A program made the position numbers and the translations under genes. Positions 16,025 to 24,486 of a stretch of DNA of 64,000 nucleotides are shown piece by piece (position 1 is the first letter of the stretch; each line of letters begins with the position of its first letter). A model generated the notes under the pieces. That model saw only the letters and a program-made list of their open reading frames with translations, was not told where the DNA came from and searched no databases. Source of the DNA: Naasia sp. SYSU D00948 (lineage in GTDB: Bacteria > Actinomycetota > Actinomycetes > Actinomycetales > Microbacteriaceae); contig NZ_JAFMTA010000001.1 in assembly GCF_017916515.1 (NCBI RefSeq), forward strand, positions 2,531,127-2,595,126. Reading direction: 5' to 3'.

Positions 16025-18166
16025 GTGACCGCCGCCGCCACCCACTGCCCGTACTGCGCACTGCAGTGCGCGATGACCCTGCGCGCCGACGCGTCCCCGT
16101 CAGCGGAAGCCGGCGACGGAACGCCGACGAAGGCGGGCGGCGCGAGGGCCGGCGGTCCCGTGACAGTCGAGGGACGGGACTTCCCGACGAATCGTGGCGG
16201 GCTGTGCAAGAAGGGCTGGACCTCCGCGGAGCTCCTCACGTCGCCGGAGCGGCTCACCCGCCCGCTCGTCCGTCGGCCGACCGGCGAGTTCGCCGAGGCC
16301 TCGTGGGACGAGGCGCTGGACCTCATCGCATCCGCGCTCCGGGACAGTCGGCAGCGGTTCGGCGCGGACTCCGTCGGCGTGTTCGGAGGCGGCGGCCTGA
16401 CCAACGAGAAGGCGTACCAGCTCGGGAAGTTCGCGCGGGTCGCGCTCGGCACGAGCCGGATCGACTACAACGGCCGGTTCTGCATGTCGTCGGCGGCCGC
16501 GGCCGGCAACCGCGCGTTCGGCATCGACCGCGGGCTGCCCTTCCCGGTCGAGGACCTCGACGATGCGGACACCGTCCTTCTGATCGGCTCCAACGTCGCG
16601 GAGACGATGCCTCCGTTTCTCGGACACCTGAGCGGGGTGCGGTCGCGCGGGGGACTGATCGTCGTGGACCCCCGCCGGTCGGCCACGGCGCGTCTCACCG
16701 AGGACGGCGCCGGATGGCACCTCCAGCCGACGCCCGGCAGCGACCTGGTCCTCCTCCTCGGACTCACCCATCTCGTCCTCGCGGAGGGCCTGGCGGACCT
16801 CGACTACCTCGTCGAGCGCACGGAGGGCTTCGACGAGGTCCGGCGCTCGGTCGGCGCCTGGTGGCCGGAGCGGGTGCAGGCGAGGACGGGCGTGCCGGTG
16901 GCACGGCTCCGCGAGACGGCTCGCCGCCTGGCGAGCGGGCGCGGCGTCTTCGTGCTCACGGGGCGCGGGGTGGAGCAGCACGTCGACGGCACGGACACCG
17001 CGACCGCCGCCATCAATCTCGCGCTCGTGCTCGGGCTGCCGGGACGTCGTGGCTCCGGCTACGGGACGCTGACCGGCCAGGGCAACGGGCAGGGCGGCCG
17101 CGAGCACGGCCAGAAGGCCGACCAGCTGCCGGGCTACCGCAAGATCACCGACCCCGCCGCCCGCGCGGCGGTGGCCGACGTGTGGGGCGTGGACCCCGGG
17201 ACCCTCCCCGGGCCCGGTGTGCCGGCGGTGGAGCTGCTGGGCGAGCTGGGGCAGCCCGGGAAGGTGCGCTGCCTCCTCGTGCACGGCTCGAACCCCGTCG
17301 TCTCGGCGCCCGACGCAGGAGCCGTCCGGGCGAATCTCGCGGCGCTCGACCTCCTCGTCGTCGCCGACTTCTTCCTCTCGGAGACCGCGCGTCTCGCGGA
17401 CGTCGTCCTCCCCGTTCCCCAGTGGGCCGAGGAGGAGGGGACGATGACCTCCCTCGAGGGGCGCGTGCTCCGCCGCCGGAAGGTCCGCGATGCTCCGGGC
17501 GACGTGCGCAGCGAGCTCTGGATCTGGGCCGAGCTGGCCCGGCGCCTGGACGCGCCGTCCGAGTGGCCCACCGAGCCCGCCGCGGTGTTCGCCGAGCTCG
17601 CCCGGGCGTCCGCGGGCGGCCCCGCCGACTACTCGGGCCTCAGCCACGAGCTGCTCGACACCGGGATCGCGGCACACTGGCCGTTCCCGGCCGGCAGCGC
17701 GGGCACGCCGCGCCTCTTCCTGGAGCGCTTCGCGCATCCGGACGGCCGAGCCCGCCTCGTGCCGGTGACCCCGACGGCGACGGAGTCCTCGCCCGCCCGC
17801 GGGTCGGCGCTCACCCTGATCACGGGCCGGTACCTCGAGCAGTACCAGTCGGGCACCCAGACGCGCCGCGTCGCCGAGCTCGACGGTGCGAAGCCCGAGG
17901 CCCGGCTCCAGATCCACCCCGCCACGGCTGCACGGCTCGGGATCGCGGACGGCGCCGCCGTGCGGGTGACGAGTGCGCGCGGAATCGCGAGGGCGCGCGC
18001 GGACGTGACGAGCGGCATCCGCCTCGACACCGTCTTCCTTCCGTTCCACTACGCGGGCGAGCAGTGCGCGAACCTCCTCACCGAGGGCGCTGTCGACCCG
18101 ATCTCGGGGATGCCGGAGTTCAAGCGGACAGCGGTGACCGTCGAGGCGATCGGAGCGGACCAGTGA
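16025..18166 (+). CDS. nasC: Assimilatory nitrate reductase catalytic subunit (molybdopterin enzyme)
   Basis: Reduces nitrate to nitrite in the cytoplasm. The 713-aa protein binds one [4Fe-4S] cluster through Cys8, Cys11, Cys15 (HCPYCALQC) and Cys61 (GGLCKKGW), and a bis-MGD cofactor through the molybdopterin oxidoreductase fold (FCMSSAAAAGNRAFG, GQGNGQGGREHGQKADQLPG, C-terminal dinucleotide-binding domain). It lacks the C-terminal [2Fe-2S] domain found in some NasA proteins; that module is on the next gene. GTG 16025 is 13 bp after narK with GGAGG seven bases upstream, and the stop overlaps the nasB start. The open frame upstream of 16025 runs antisense-like through narK and is not used. Confidence 0.93.
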   Translation: MTAAATHCPYCALQCAMTLRADASPSAEAGDGTPTKAGGARAGGPVTVEGRDFPTNRGGLCKKGWTSAELLTSPERLTRPLVRRPTGEFAEASWDEALDLIASALRDSRQRFGADSVGVFGGGGLTNEKAYQLGKFARVALGTSRIDYNGRFCMSSAAAAGNRAFGIDRGLPFPVEDLDDADTVLLIGSNVAETMPPFLGHLSGVRSRGGLIVVDPRRSATARLTEDGAGWHLQPTPGSDLVLLLGLTHLVLAEGLADLDYLVERTEGFDEVRRSVGAWWPERVQARTGVPVARLRETARRLASGRGVFVLTGRGVEQHVDGTDTATAAINLALVLGLPGRRGSGYGTLTGQGNGQGGREHGQKADQLPGYRKITDPAARAAVADVWGVDPGTLPGPGVPAVELLGELGQPGKVRCLLVHGSNPVVSAPDAGAVRANLAALDLLVVADFFLSETARLADVVLPVPQWAEEEGTMTSLEGRVLRRRKVRDAPGDVRSELWIWAELARRLDAPSEWPTEPAAVFAELARASAGGPADYSGLSHELLDTGIAAHWPFPAGSAGTPRLFLERFAHPDGRARLVPVTPTATESSPARGSALTLITGRYLEQYQSGTQTRRVAELDGAKPEARLQIHPATAARLGIADGAAVRVTSARGIARARADVTSGIRLDTVFLPFHYAGEQCANLLTEGAVDPISGMPEFKRTAVTVEAIGADQ

Positions 18167-19803
18167 CCGCGTCGGGGCCGCTCCGCGTTGTCGTGCTCGG
18201 CTACGGACCGGTCGGTGCGCGCCTCGTCGAGGAGCTCCTCCCCGCGGTCCGGCGGGGCACGGCCGCGCTCACCGTCGTCGGCGCAGAGGAGGAGGACGCG
18301 TACAACCGCGTGCTCCTCGCCGAGTACGCGGTGGGCCGAGCCGCTCGCGAGCGGCTGGACGTCACGGACACGGCGGCCGCGCGCGCGGCAGGAGCCGACA
18401 TCCGCCTCGGAGCCGCCGCGCTCGGCATCGACCGGGTCCGCCGGGTCGTCCGGCTGGAGGGCGGGGAGTCGCTGCCCTACGACCGGCTCGTGTTCGCGAC
18501 CGGGTCCCGGGCCAACGTCCCGACGCTGGGCGGCCTCGAGACCGCGCGACGCGCGCGCTCGGCGCCGCCGGCGGGATCCGCGGTCCTCGACCAGGGTCCG
18601 GCGCCGCTGCCGCGCGGAGTCGTCGCGCTCCGCGACCTCCGCGACGCCGAAGTGGTCCTCGAGGCCGTCCGCGACCGCCGCCGCATCGTCGTTCTCGGGG
18701 CCGGCGTGCTCGGGATGGAGGTCGCCCTCGCGGCTCGAGAGCAGGGCGCGGAGGTGAGCGTCGTGTACCACGGCGACGTCCCGATGGCCCGGAACCTCGA
18801 CACCGGCGGCGGACGGATGCTCGCGCGGGCCGCCCGCGCGGCGGGAGTCCCCATGGTCGCCCACGCCCGCGCCGAGAGCGTGCTGACGCGCACCGACGAC
18901 GACGGACGCCAGCGCTTCGCGGCGCTCCTCTGTGCGGACGGCAAGGAGATCGCGGGCGACCTGCTGCTGCTCTCGTGCGGTGTCTCCGGGAGGGCCGAGC
19001 TCGCTGCGGCGTCCGGGCTTCCGGTCTCGACCGGAGTCCTCGTCGACGAGGACCTGCGCAGCTGGGGCGACGACCGGGTCTTCGCGATCGGCGACTGCGC
19101 GCATGTGGCCTCACCCGGGAGCGCGACACCGGACGGTCGGGTGCCCGGCGGGCCGGCGGGCCTCATCGGCCCCGGCTGGCGACAGGCCGACCGGCTCGCC
19201 CGTCGGCTCATCGGAGAGGCGGAGGACCGGACGGCGTCCGCCGTGCCCCTGCTTCCGGACGAGCGGCCGGCGGTTGTGATGCTCAAGGCGGAGAGCGTCG
19301 ACGTCGTCGCCGGCGGAGCGGTGACGGCCGAGCCGTGGGACGATCCGGATCCGGAGCCGACGAGTCACGCGGCCGGCTGCCCGGCGCGACATGAGCGGCA
19401 GGTGGCCGTGTGGTCGGACCCGGCTCATGGCGGCTACCTGAAGATGGTGACGCGTGACGGCGTGCTCGAGGGCTTCGTCGCCGTCGGCCTGCCGCGCGCG
19501 GCGGCCGAGCTCACTCTCCTGTTCGAGCGCGGCGACGAGCTGCCGGCGGACCGGACCGCGCTGCTGCGGCTGGACGCGCCGGACGCGCAGTCGATCTCGA
19601 CCTCGGACCCGTTCGCGCCGGAGTCCACCGTGTGCTGGTGCAACGGCGTGACGGCGGCCGCGATCGGGGACGCGGTCTCGGCTGGCAGCACAACGGTCGA
19701 GTGCGTCGGCGCGGCGACTCGCGCCGGCACGGGGTGTGGCGGCTGCAAGGGCCGCATCGCGGAGCTCCTCGCGCGCCTGGGGCCGGCGGTGCCCACCGGG
19801 TGA
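18163..19803 (+). CDS. nasB: Nitrate reductase electron-transfer subunit: FAD/NAD(P)H oxidoreductase with BFD [2Fe-2S] domain
   Basis: Passes electrons from NAD(P)H to NasC. The 546-aa protein begins with an FAD-binding Rossmann motif (VVVLGYGPVGARLVEEL), has a second NAD(P)-binding motif (VVLGAGVLGMEVALAAREQG), and ends in a BFD-like [2Fe-2S] domain (STVCWCNGVTAAAIG, then GTGCGGCKGRIAELL). It resembles the N-terminal half of NirB without the siroheme domains, the usual form of NasB. GTG 18163 overlaps the nasC stop by four bases, so the two subunits are translationally coupled. It ends the rightward arm of the cluster. A stand-alone nitrite reductase-like flavoprotein is the only real alternative. 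Confidence 0.88.
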   Translation: MTASGPLRVVVLGYGPVGARLVEELLPAVRRGTAALTVVGAEEEDAYNRVLLAEYAVGRAARERLDVTDTAAARAAGADIRLGAAALGIDRVRRVVRLEGGESLPYDRLVFATGSRANVPTLGGLETARRARSAPPAGSAVLDQGPAPLPRGVVALRDLRDAEVVLEAVRDRRRIVVLGAGVLGMEVALAAREQGAEVSVVYHGDVPMARNLDTGGGRMLARAARAAGVPMVAHARAESVLTRTDDDGRQRFAALLCADGKEIAGDLLLLSCGVSGRAELAAASGLPVSTGVLVDEDLRSWGDDRVFAIGDCAHVASPGSATPDGRVPGGPAGLIGPGWRQADRLARRLIGEAEDRTASAVPLLPDERPAVVMLKAESVDVVAGGAVTAEPWDDPDPEPTSHAAGCPARHERQVAVWSDPAHGGYLKMVTRDGVLEGFVAVGLPRAAAELTLLFERGDELPADRTALLRLDAPDAQSISTSDPFAPESTVCWCNGVTAAAIGDAVSAGSTTVECVGAATRAGTGCGGCKGRIAELLARLGPAVPTG

Positions 19804-20011
19804 GGTGCCTCGGGCCGGGGGGCGGCCGGCGCCCGCGTGTTGCATCCAAGGTCGCCCTCTGCAACCGCACACCGTTGTGTCCGTCCGGTTGCGAGACGGC
19901 GGCGCGCAGGGTCGGGGCAGCTCGATCAGGGCCCGAGGCGTGAGGCCGCCGCTGACTGTGCACGGCCGGATGCGCTTGCTTTCGGGCGGCGCAGTGGCAG
20001 GATCACCCGGT

Positions 20012-20431
20012 ATGGGACGAGCAGCGCGACTGACGGGGATCCTGGCCGTCGCGGGACTCCTGCTGACGGGGTGCGCTGCGGCCGCCCAGGGAGCAGGCAC
20101 GGAGCTGCAGGGGGAGTGGCGGCTCACCTCCGCCTCGGACGGTCAGGGTGAGATGGATCTCAAGGGGTCCTCGGTCACGCTGGCGATCGAGCAGGACCGG
20201 GCGCGGGGCGACGGCCCCTGCAACATCGTCGAGCTCGAGATCACGGGCGGCCCCGGTCCGGTCGACGTGACGGTCGGTGCGATGACGGAGCGGGCCTGCC
20301 TCGACCAGGACCTCATGGTGATCGAGAGCCGCTACATCGAGACCCTCTCCGGCGTGACGACGGCCGAGGTGGACGACGGAACCCTGACCCTGAGCGGCGA
20401 CGCGGGCACCCTCACGTACACCCGCCTCTGA
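20012..20431 (+). CDS. Small exported lipoprotein with META/HslJ-like domain
   Basis: 139 aa. A signal sequence with lipobox LLLTGC predicts lipid attachment at Cys21 and anchoring on the outer face of the membrane. The mature part (LQGEWRLTSASDGQG, then SSVTLAIEQ, CNIVELEITG, LTLSGDAGTLTYTRL) has the beta-rich repeat pattern of META/HslJ domains. Their biochemical role is unknown; some members are linked to stress or antibiotic tolerance. ATG 20012 is placed so that the signal peptide is of normal length; the frame is open further upstream without meaning. It stands alone, 208 bp after nasB. Confidence 0.75.
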   Translation: MGRAARLTGILAVAGLLLTGCAAAAQGAGTELQGEWRLTSASDGQGEMDLKGSSVTLAIEQDRARGDGPCNIVELEITGGPGPVDVTVGAMTERACLDQDLMVIESRYIETLSGVTTAEVDDGTLTLSGDAGTLTYTRL

Positions 20432-20453
20432 CGCCCTTCAGGACGCGCTCACA

Positions 20454-20520
20454 CCCGCCGAAATGCCACCTGGTGCTCCCATCGCGCACGGATGACAGCA
20501 CCAGGTGGCATCTCGACGAG
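20454..20520. repeat. Palindromic repeat family A, copy 2
   Basis: The arms carry the same core as copy 1 (AATGCCACCTGGTGCT and its complement) around a 13-nt loop of different sequence. It lies between the META lipoprotein and a tiny leftward peptide gene, so it could serve as a bidirectional terminator. Confidence 0.85.
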
Positions 20521-20525
20521 GGGAA

Positions 20526-20612
20526 TCAGCTGCCCCAGACGACGAGGAAGCATCCGCTGAGAGTCAGGAGGCTGAGGACGCCGACGGTCGCGGCAGCAAG
20601 GGCTCGTCTCAT
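20526..20612 (-). CDS. Tiny lipoprotein-like peptide, 28 aa
   Basis: ATG 20612 to TGA 20526 encodes a 28-residue peptide: two arginines after Met, a hydrophobic stretch (LAAATVGVLSLLTL), then LSGCFLVVWGS. The LTLSGC string fits a lipobox with Cys21, which would leave a mature lipopeptide of only eight residues. There is no good ribosome site, and a TTAGGGT-like -10 lies close to the ATG, so a leaderless transcript is possible. It may be a membrane peptide, a remnant of a lipoprotein gene, or chance. No family recognised. Confidence 0.4.
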   Translation of the reverse strand: MRRALAAATVGVLSLLTLSGCFLVVWGS

Positions 20613-20795
20613 CCCGCGACCCTAATGCGGACGCCGCTCAGCCGGCACCGGGTTGCGATCCGCGCCCGCGACCCGTGCCTGCATCGCCCTGCGAGGCCGC
20701 GCCCGCTGCTGCCCGTGGCCCTCGAGACGGAACGAGGCCCCGGGGAGGAGCCGACTGTTCACCCCTTCTTCACCGACGGGGCGCACAATCGGTCC

Positions 20796-21053
20796 ATGTC
20801 GATGGCCGAACCCCTGATGCCTCATCCGGACGCCGCGGACGAGTCCACTGTCGCCGCCGAGCCGGGCCCCGCGGGCCCTCCCCCGCGCTTCCCGGAGGAG
20901 CCCGACGTGCTGCCGCCCGGTCCCGCCGAGATCCAGGACGCAGCCGCGGCGGACGAGACCACCCCCGTGTTCCGCAGGCCGACGCCCGGCGAGCGGCTGC
21001 ACCCGGACGAGCTCGCGGCCGAGCTGGGCGCCGAGGACCGCGACGGCGCCTGA
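20796..21053 (+). CDS. Small acidic, proline-rich hypothetical protein
   Basis: 85 aa starting at ATG 20796; rich in Pro, Ala, Glu and Asp (PPPRFPEEPDVLPPGPAE), with no hydrophobic segment, so probably cytoplasmic and largely disordered. A CACAAT -10-like element ends six bases before the ATG, which suggests a leaderless or nearly leaderless message. The next gene region (glnA1) is convergent. I do not recognise a family; codon bias fits a real gene but the evidence is limited. Confidence 0.5.
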   Translation: MSMAEPLMPHPDAADESTVAAEPGPAGPPPRFPEEPDVLPPGPAEIQDAAAADETTPVFRRPTPGERLHPDELAAELGAEDRDGA

Positions 21054-21100
21054 CCCGCCCGGGGTCCTCCCGGCACCGGCGCTCTCACGCGCTCGAACAT

Positions 21101-21166
21101 CCGCCGAAATGCCACTTGGTGCTGTCAGCGGGCCCGAATGAGAGCACCAAGTGGCATCTCGACGGG
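21101..21166. repeat. Palindromic repeat family A, copy 3
   Basis: Same element as copies 1 and 2, but both arms carry the matching change CCACCTGG to CCACTTGG and CCAGGTGG to CCAAGTGG, so the pairing is kept. It sits between the 85-aa gene and the glnA1 terminator. Confidence 0.85.
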
Positions 21167-21221
21167 TCAGGGCAACCCGAGTACGCCGACGCACGAACGA
21201 GGGCACCCGGAAACGCGGAAA

Positions 21222-21247
21222 GGGCCGCGACCCGTAGGTCGCGGCCC
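21222..21247 (-). terminator. Rho-independent terminator of glnA1
   Basis: A perfect 11-bp stem (GGGCCGCGACC/GGTCGCGGCCC) with a 4-nt loop begins 19 bp after the glnA1 stop and is followed on the minus strand by TTTCC. Confidence 0.8.
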
Positions 21248-21265
21248 TCCTGTCGATCGCGTCGA

Positions 21266-22702
21266 TCAGACCCCGTAGTACAGCTCGTACTCGAAGGGGT
21301 GCGGACGAGCGGCGAGCGGCTTGAGCTCCTTCTCGCGCTTGTAGTCGATCCACGTGTCGATGAGGTCCTCGGTGAACACGCCACCCGCAGTGAGGAACTC
21401 GTGGTCCGCCTCGAGCGCGTCGAGGACGAGGTCCAGCGAGCCCGGAACCTGCGGGATGAGCTTCGCCTCCTCGGGCGGGAGCTCGTAGAGGTCCTTGTCG
21501 ACCGGCTCGTGCGGCTCGATGCGGTTGCGGATGCCGTCGAGGCCCGCCATGAGCTGCGCCGCGAACGCGAGGTACGGGTTGCCGGAGGCGTCGGGCGCGC
21601 GGAACTCGATGCGCTTGGCCTTCGGGTTGGTGCCCGTGATCGGGATGCGGATCGCGGCCGAGCGGTTGCCCGCCGAGTAGACCAGGTTCACCGGCGCCTC
21701 GAAGCCCGGCACGAGACGGTGGTAGCTGTTCGTGGTCGGGTTCGTGAACGCGAGGATCGACGGCGCGTGGCGGAGCAGGCCGCCGATGTACCAGCGCGCG
21801 AGGTCCGAGAGCCCGCCGTAGCCGGCCTCGTCGTAGAACAGCGGCCGGCCCTCGCTCCAGAGCGACTGGTGCGTGTGCATGCCCGAGCCGTTGTCGCCGA
21901 AGAGGGGCTTCGGCATGAACGTCGCGGTCTTGCCCCAGAGGTGCGCCGTGTTCTTGACGATGTACTTGAACTTCAGGATGTCGTCCGCGGCGTGGACCAT
22001 GGTGTCGAACTTGTAGTTGATCTCGCCCTGGCCGGCGGTGCCCACCTCGTGGTGGCTGCGCTCGACCTCGAGGCCCGCCTCGATCAGCTTGAGCACGATG
22101 TCGTCGCGGAGGTCCGCGTGCTGGTCGACCGGGCTGACCGGGAAGTAGCCGCCCTTGTAGGGCGTCTTGTTGGCGAGGTTGCCGCCCTCCTCCTCGCGGC
22201 CGCTGTTCCACGCGGCCTCGGAGGAGTCGACCTTGTAGAAGGACGAGCCCTGGTTCACCTCGTAGCGGACGTCGTCGAAGATGTAGAACTCGGCCTCGGG
22301 CGCGAAGAACGCGGTGTCGGCGATGCCGGTCGAGGCCAGGTACTTCTCCGCCTTCTTGGCGACCTGGCGCGGGTCCTTCGAGTAGATCTCCCCGTTGCGC
22401 GGGTTGTAGATGTCGAAGACGCAGATGAGGGTCCGCTCGCTCCGGAACGGGTCCAGGTACGCCGTCGAGATGTCCGGGATGAGCTGCATGTCGGACTCGT
22501 GGATGCTCGCGAAACCGCGGATCGACGAGCCGTCGAAGAGCTGACCCACGGAGAAGAAGTCCTCGTCGACCGTCGCGGCCGGGATGTTGAAGTGCTGCTG
22601 CACCCCGGGGAGGTCGGTGAAGCGGATGTCGAGGAACTTGACGTCCGTGTCCTTGATGAACTTGATCACCTCGGAGGAGTCACTGAACTTGGGATGCGAC
22701 AT
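21266..22702 (-). CDS. glnA: Glutamine synthetase type I, adenylylatable GlnA1
   Basis: Main ammonium-assimilating enzyme: glutamate + NH3 + ATP to glutamine. 478 aa with all GS-I landmarks: [30 protein letters not shown], the active-site NRSAAIRIP, and the adenylylation loop [11 protein letters not shown] with Tyr406 as target for GlnE. I chose ATG 22702 ([12 protein letters not shown] 12 bases upstream) over the TTG six codons earlier. It has its own terminator and a four-half-site GlnR operator upstream. It converges on glnE across a 15-kb block carrying the nitrate genes; in mycobacteria the two 3' ends are adjacent. Confidence 0.96.
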   Translation of the reverse strand: MSHPKFSDSSEVIKFIKDTDVKFLDIRFTDLPGVQQHFNIPAATVDEDFFSVGQLFDGSSIRGFASIHESDMQLIPDISTAYLDPFRSERTLICVFDIYNPRNGEIYSKDPRQVAKKAEKYLASTGIADTAFFAPEAEFYIFDDVRYEVNQGSSFYKVDSSEAAWNSGREEEGGNLANKTPYKGGYFPVSPVDQHADLRDDIVLKLIEAGLEVERSHHEVGTAGQGEINYKFDTMVHAADDILKFKYIVKNTAHLWGKTATFMPKPLFGDNGSGMHTHQSLWSEGRPLFYDEAGYGGLSDLARWYIGGLLRHAPSILAFTNPTTNSYHRLVPGFEAPVNLVYSAGNRSAAIRIPITGTNPKAKRIEFRAPDASGNPYLAFAAQLMAGLDGIRNRIEPHEPVDKDLYELPPEEAKLIPQVPGSLDLVLDALEADHEFLTAGGVFTEDLIDTWIDYKREKELKPLAARPHPFEYELYYGV

Positions 22703-22725
22703 AGGGGGATGGAACTCCAAACAGC

Positions 22726-22760
22726 GGGTCGATGGGCTGAGTGCTCAGCCTCATCGACCC
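22726..22760. repeat. Imperfect palindrome in the glnA1 promoter/leader
   Basis: GGGTCGATGGGCTGAG faces CTCAGCCTCATCGACCC around a short TG(CT) centre. It spans from the proposed -10 of glnA1 into the leader, so it could be a second operator or, if transcribed in part, a leader hairpin. Confidence 0.5.
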
Positions 22761-22810
22761 TAGGTGGGGGCAGTTTCGACCCAGTGACGGGTTTGTTTCG
22801 AGCGTGTTAC
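22757..22810 (-). promoter_or_regulatory. GlnR operator and promoter of glnA1
   Basis: On the minus strand four half-sites GTAAC, GAAAC, GTCAC, GAAAC lie exactly 6 bp apart (22810 down to 22773). This is the full canonical GlnR site. Ten bases after the last GAAAC comes TAGGGT (22762-22757) as -10, about 55 bp from the ATG. The site lies between divergent glnA1 and the RDD gene. Confidence 0.85.
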
Positions 22811-22833
22811 GGCGGGCCGCATAGTCTTTGGGA

Positions 22834-23244
22834 GTGCCGAACGCGACCGCATCGCCTGCCGGGCGGTGGCCGGGCGACCGCATGGGCAGGCCCCAGTCCG
22901 GACCCGGGTCCATCGCTCGGCCGGGGGTCCGGATCGCCGCCCTCGCCATCGACTTCGCCGTCTGCTTCGTGGTCTACGCCCTCTTCTTCTACGGCAGCTC
23001 CTGGGCGAGCCTCGTCATCTTCATCGTCCTGCAGCTGGCCTTCCTCATCCCCTTCGGTGGAAGCATCGGGCATCTGGTGATGGGGATCCGGCTCGTGAAC
23101 CTGCAGAACCGGTGGGCGGGCGTGTGGCGGCCGATCGTGCGCACGCTGCTGCTCGCCCTGCTCATCCCCGCACTCATCTGGAACGCGGATCAGCGCGGAC
23201 TGCACGACGTGTTCGCCGGGACGGTGCTGGTCCGCGTCCGCTGA
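22834..23244 (+). CDS. RDD-family membrane protein
   Basis: 136 aa with the RDD pattern: arginine and aspartate in the first span (RIAALAIDFAVCFVVYALFF), a second span (LVIFIVLQLAFLIPFGG), GHLVMGIRLVN, and a third span near the end before DQRGLHDVFAGTVLV. The transport or anchoring role of such short RDD proteins is unknown. GTG 22834 is the likely start, close behind a TAGTCT -10-like element. The pairing of this gene with glnA1 and a DUF4191 protein is common in actinobacteria. It shares its upstream region, including the GlnR site, with glnA1. Confidence 0.82.
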   Translation: MPNATASPAGRWPGDRMGRPQSGPGSIARPGVRIAALAIDFAVCFVVYALFFYGSSWASLVIFIVLQLAFLIPFGGSIGHLVMGIRLVNLQNRWAGVWRPIVRTLLLALLIPALIWNADQRGLHDVFAGTVLVRVR

Positions 23245-23250
23245 CCGTCG

Positions 23251-23658
23251 TCAGGGCTCGGCGGGGACCTCGACGGTCACGCCGCGCAGGTTCTGCACGA
23301 ACTCCGTGCGGAAGCCGTCCTGGATGGTGACGACCAGGACGACGATCACCGCGAGGACGAGGAAGACGAGGAACGTCGACCACGCGCCGCGCACGGGCTC
23401 CGTCCGCACGATCCGGACCGGCCCCGCCGCGACCTGGGGCGACCCGGCCGGCATCGATCCGCGGGCCGCCACGAGCACATCCCGCGCGTCGCGCAGCTCC
23501 GCGAACCGGATGCCGGCCGCGTGCCGCTCCTCGTCGGTGGCCTCGGCCATCAGGTCCGGGTGGCTCAGCCGCGCGTGACGCGCGAACGCGTGCTGGATGT
23601 CCGGGATGCTCGCATCGGTCGCCACGCCGAGCAGCTTCGCGGCGTCGGCGGGAGACAT
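23251..23658 (-). CDS. Membrane-anchored J-domain protein
   Basis: 135 aa. The N-terminal 65 residues form a J domain with the HPD signature at residues 33-35 (LSHPD), which stimulates the ATPase of an Hsp70 partner. After a short linker, one transmembrane segment (TFLVFLVLAVIVVLVV, about residues 94-110) is followed by a 25-residue tail. There is no Gly/Phe or zinc-finger region, so it is a type III J protein. It starts 4 bp after the DUF4191 gene, likely in the same transcript, and converges on the RDD gene with only 6 bp between stops. Confidence 0.75.
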   Translation of the reverse strand: MSPADAAKLLGVATDASIPDIQHAFARHARLSHPDLMAEATDEERHAAGIRFAELRDARDVLVAARGSMPAGSPQVAAGPVRIVRTEPVRGAWSTFLVFLVLAVIVVLVVTIQDGFRTEFVQNLRGVTVEVPAEP

Positions 23659-23662
23659 GGGC

Positions 23663-24367
23663 TCAGCGCATCCTCTGCGGGCGCACGCGCAGCGGGTCGA
23701 TGCCCTTGGGGATCGGCAGCTTGTTGGTCGAGAGCGAGTCGAGGCGGTTGCTGACGGCCAGGACCTCGGCCCGCGTCAGCGTCTTCTTCAGCCCGCCGAG
23801 GCGCTTGTTGATCTGGTGCAGCTTGACGGAGTCCTTGTCGGGCCCGACCTGAAGCGACGACACGGGGACGTTCGGAAGGACGCGCGCGACCTTGCGCTTC
23901 TCGTCCTCCAGCATCCGGCTGGTGCGGCCCTTCGGACCCTCGGCGATGAGGACGACGCCCGCACGACCGACGGCCCGGTAGATCGCGTCCTGGGTCTTCG
24001 CGTTGACGGCGACCGGCATCTCGCTGCCGCGCCAGCCCCGCCGGAGCGAGCTGCGCAGGATGGCGCCGACGGCCCCGGGCTGGCCCTCGATCTGTGAGTA
24101 CGCGGCGCGCTCAGCCCGGCGACCGAGCACGATCAGGAAGAGGAGCAGGCCGAGCAGCACTCCGGAGATGATCCAGAGGGCGATCGTGAAGCCGTTGCCC
24201 TCTCCGACGACGACGCCGAGCACGATGCCGAGGACGATCGGCAGCGCGAAGGCGGCGAGCATGTACCAGATCGCCCGCTTGTCGAGCCGGCGGGTCATCT
24301 GGAAGACCTGCCAGAGCTGCTTCATGCGCCCCGGCTCTTTCGACTTCGGGCGGGTCTCTCTGGCCAT
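23663..24367 (-). CDS. DUF4191 integral membrane protein
   Basis: 234 aa. A basic N-terminus (KQLWQVFQMTRRLDKRAIWY) leads into two transmembrane segments (about residues 30-50 and 60-80), then a soluble cytoplasmic part with conserved strings (GAILRSSLRRGWRGSEMPVAVN, VLIAEGPKGR) typical of the actinobacterial DUF4191 family. The function is unknown; homologues lie near lipA or glnA. ATG 24367 (MARETR) fits the family better than the ATG nine codons earlier. It probably forms an operon with the J-domain gene. Confidence 0.85.
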   Translation of the reverse strand: MARETRPKSKEPGRMKQLWQVFQMTRRLDKRAIWYMLAAFALPIVLGIVLGVVVGEGNGFTIALWIISGVLLGLLLFLIVLGRRAERAAYSQIEGQPGAVGAILRSSLRRGWRGSEMPVAVNAKTQDAIYRAVGRAGVVLIAEGPKGRTSRMLEDEKRKVARVLPNVPVSSLQVGPDKDSVKLHQINKRLGGLKKTLTRAEVLAVSNRLDSLSTNKLPIPKGIDPLRVRPQRMR

Positions 24368-24486
24368 GCGATCAGGATACCGCCGGTGCCGCACCCATCC
24401 CTCCCCAGGGGCGGGTCGCTCGGCCCCTCTTCACCGAGGTGCGATCCCCGAACCGGGCACGTGGACGGGAGCGCGAGGGTGGCGGC

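Noticed and set aside
16066-18162. Upstream extension of the nasB frame through nasC
   Set aside because: Homology to NasB begins at GTG 18163; the upstream part is an Arg-rich out-of-frame shadow of nasC.
19820-19900. GTTGC/GCAAC inverted motifs after nasB as a further repeat family
   Set aside because: The arms are only 7 bp and no second copy with clear similarity was found.
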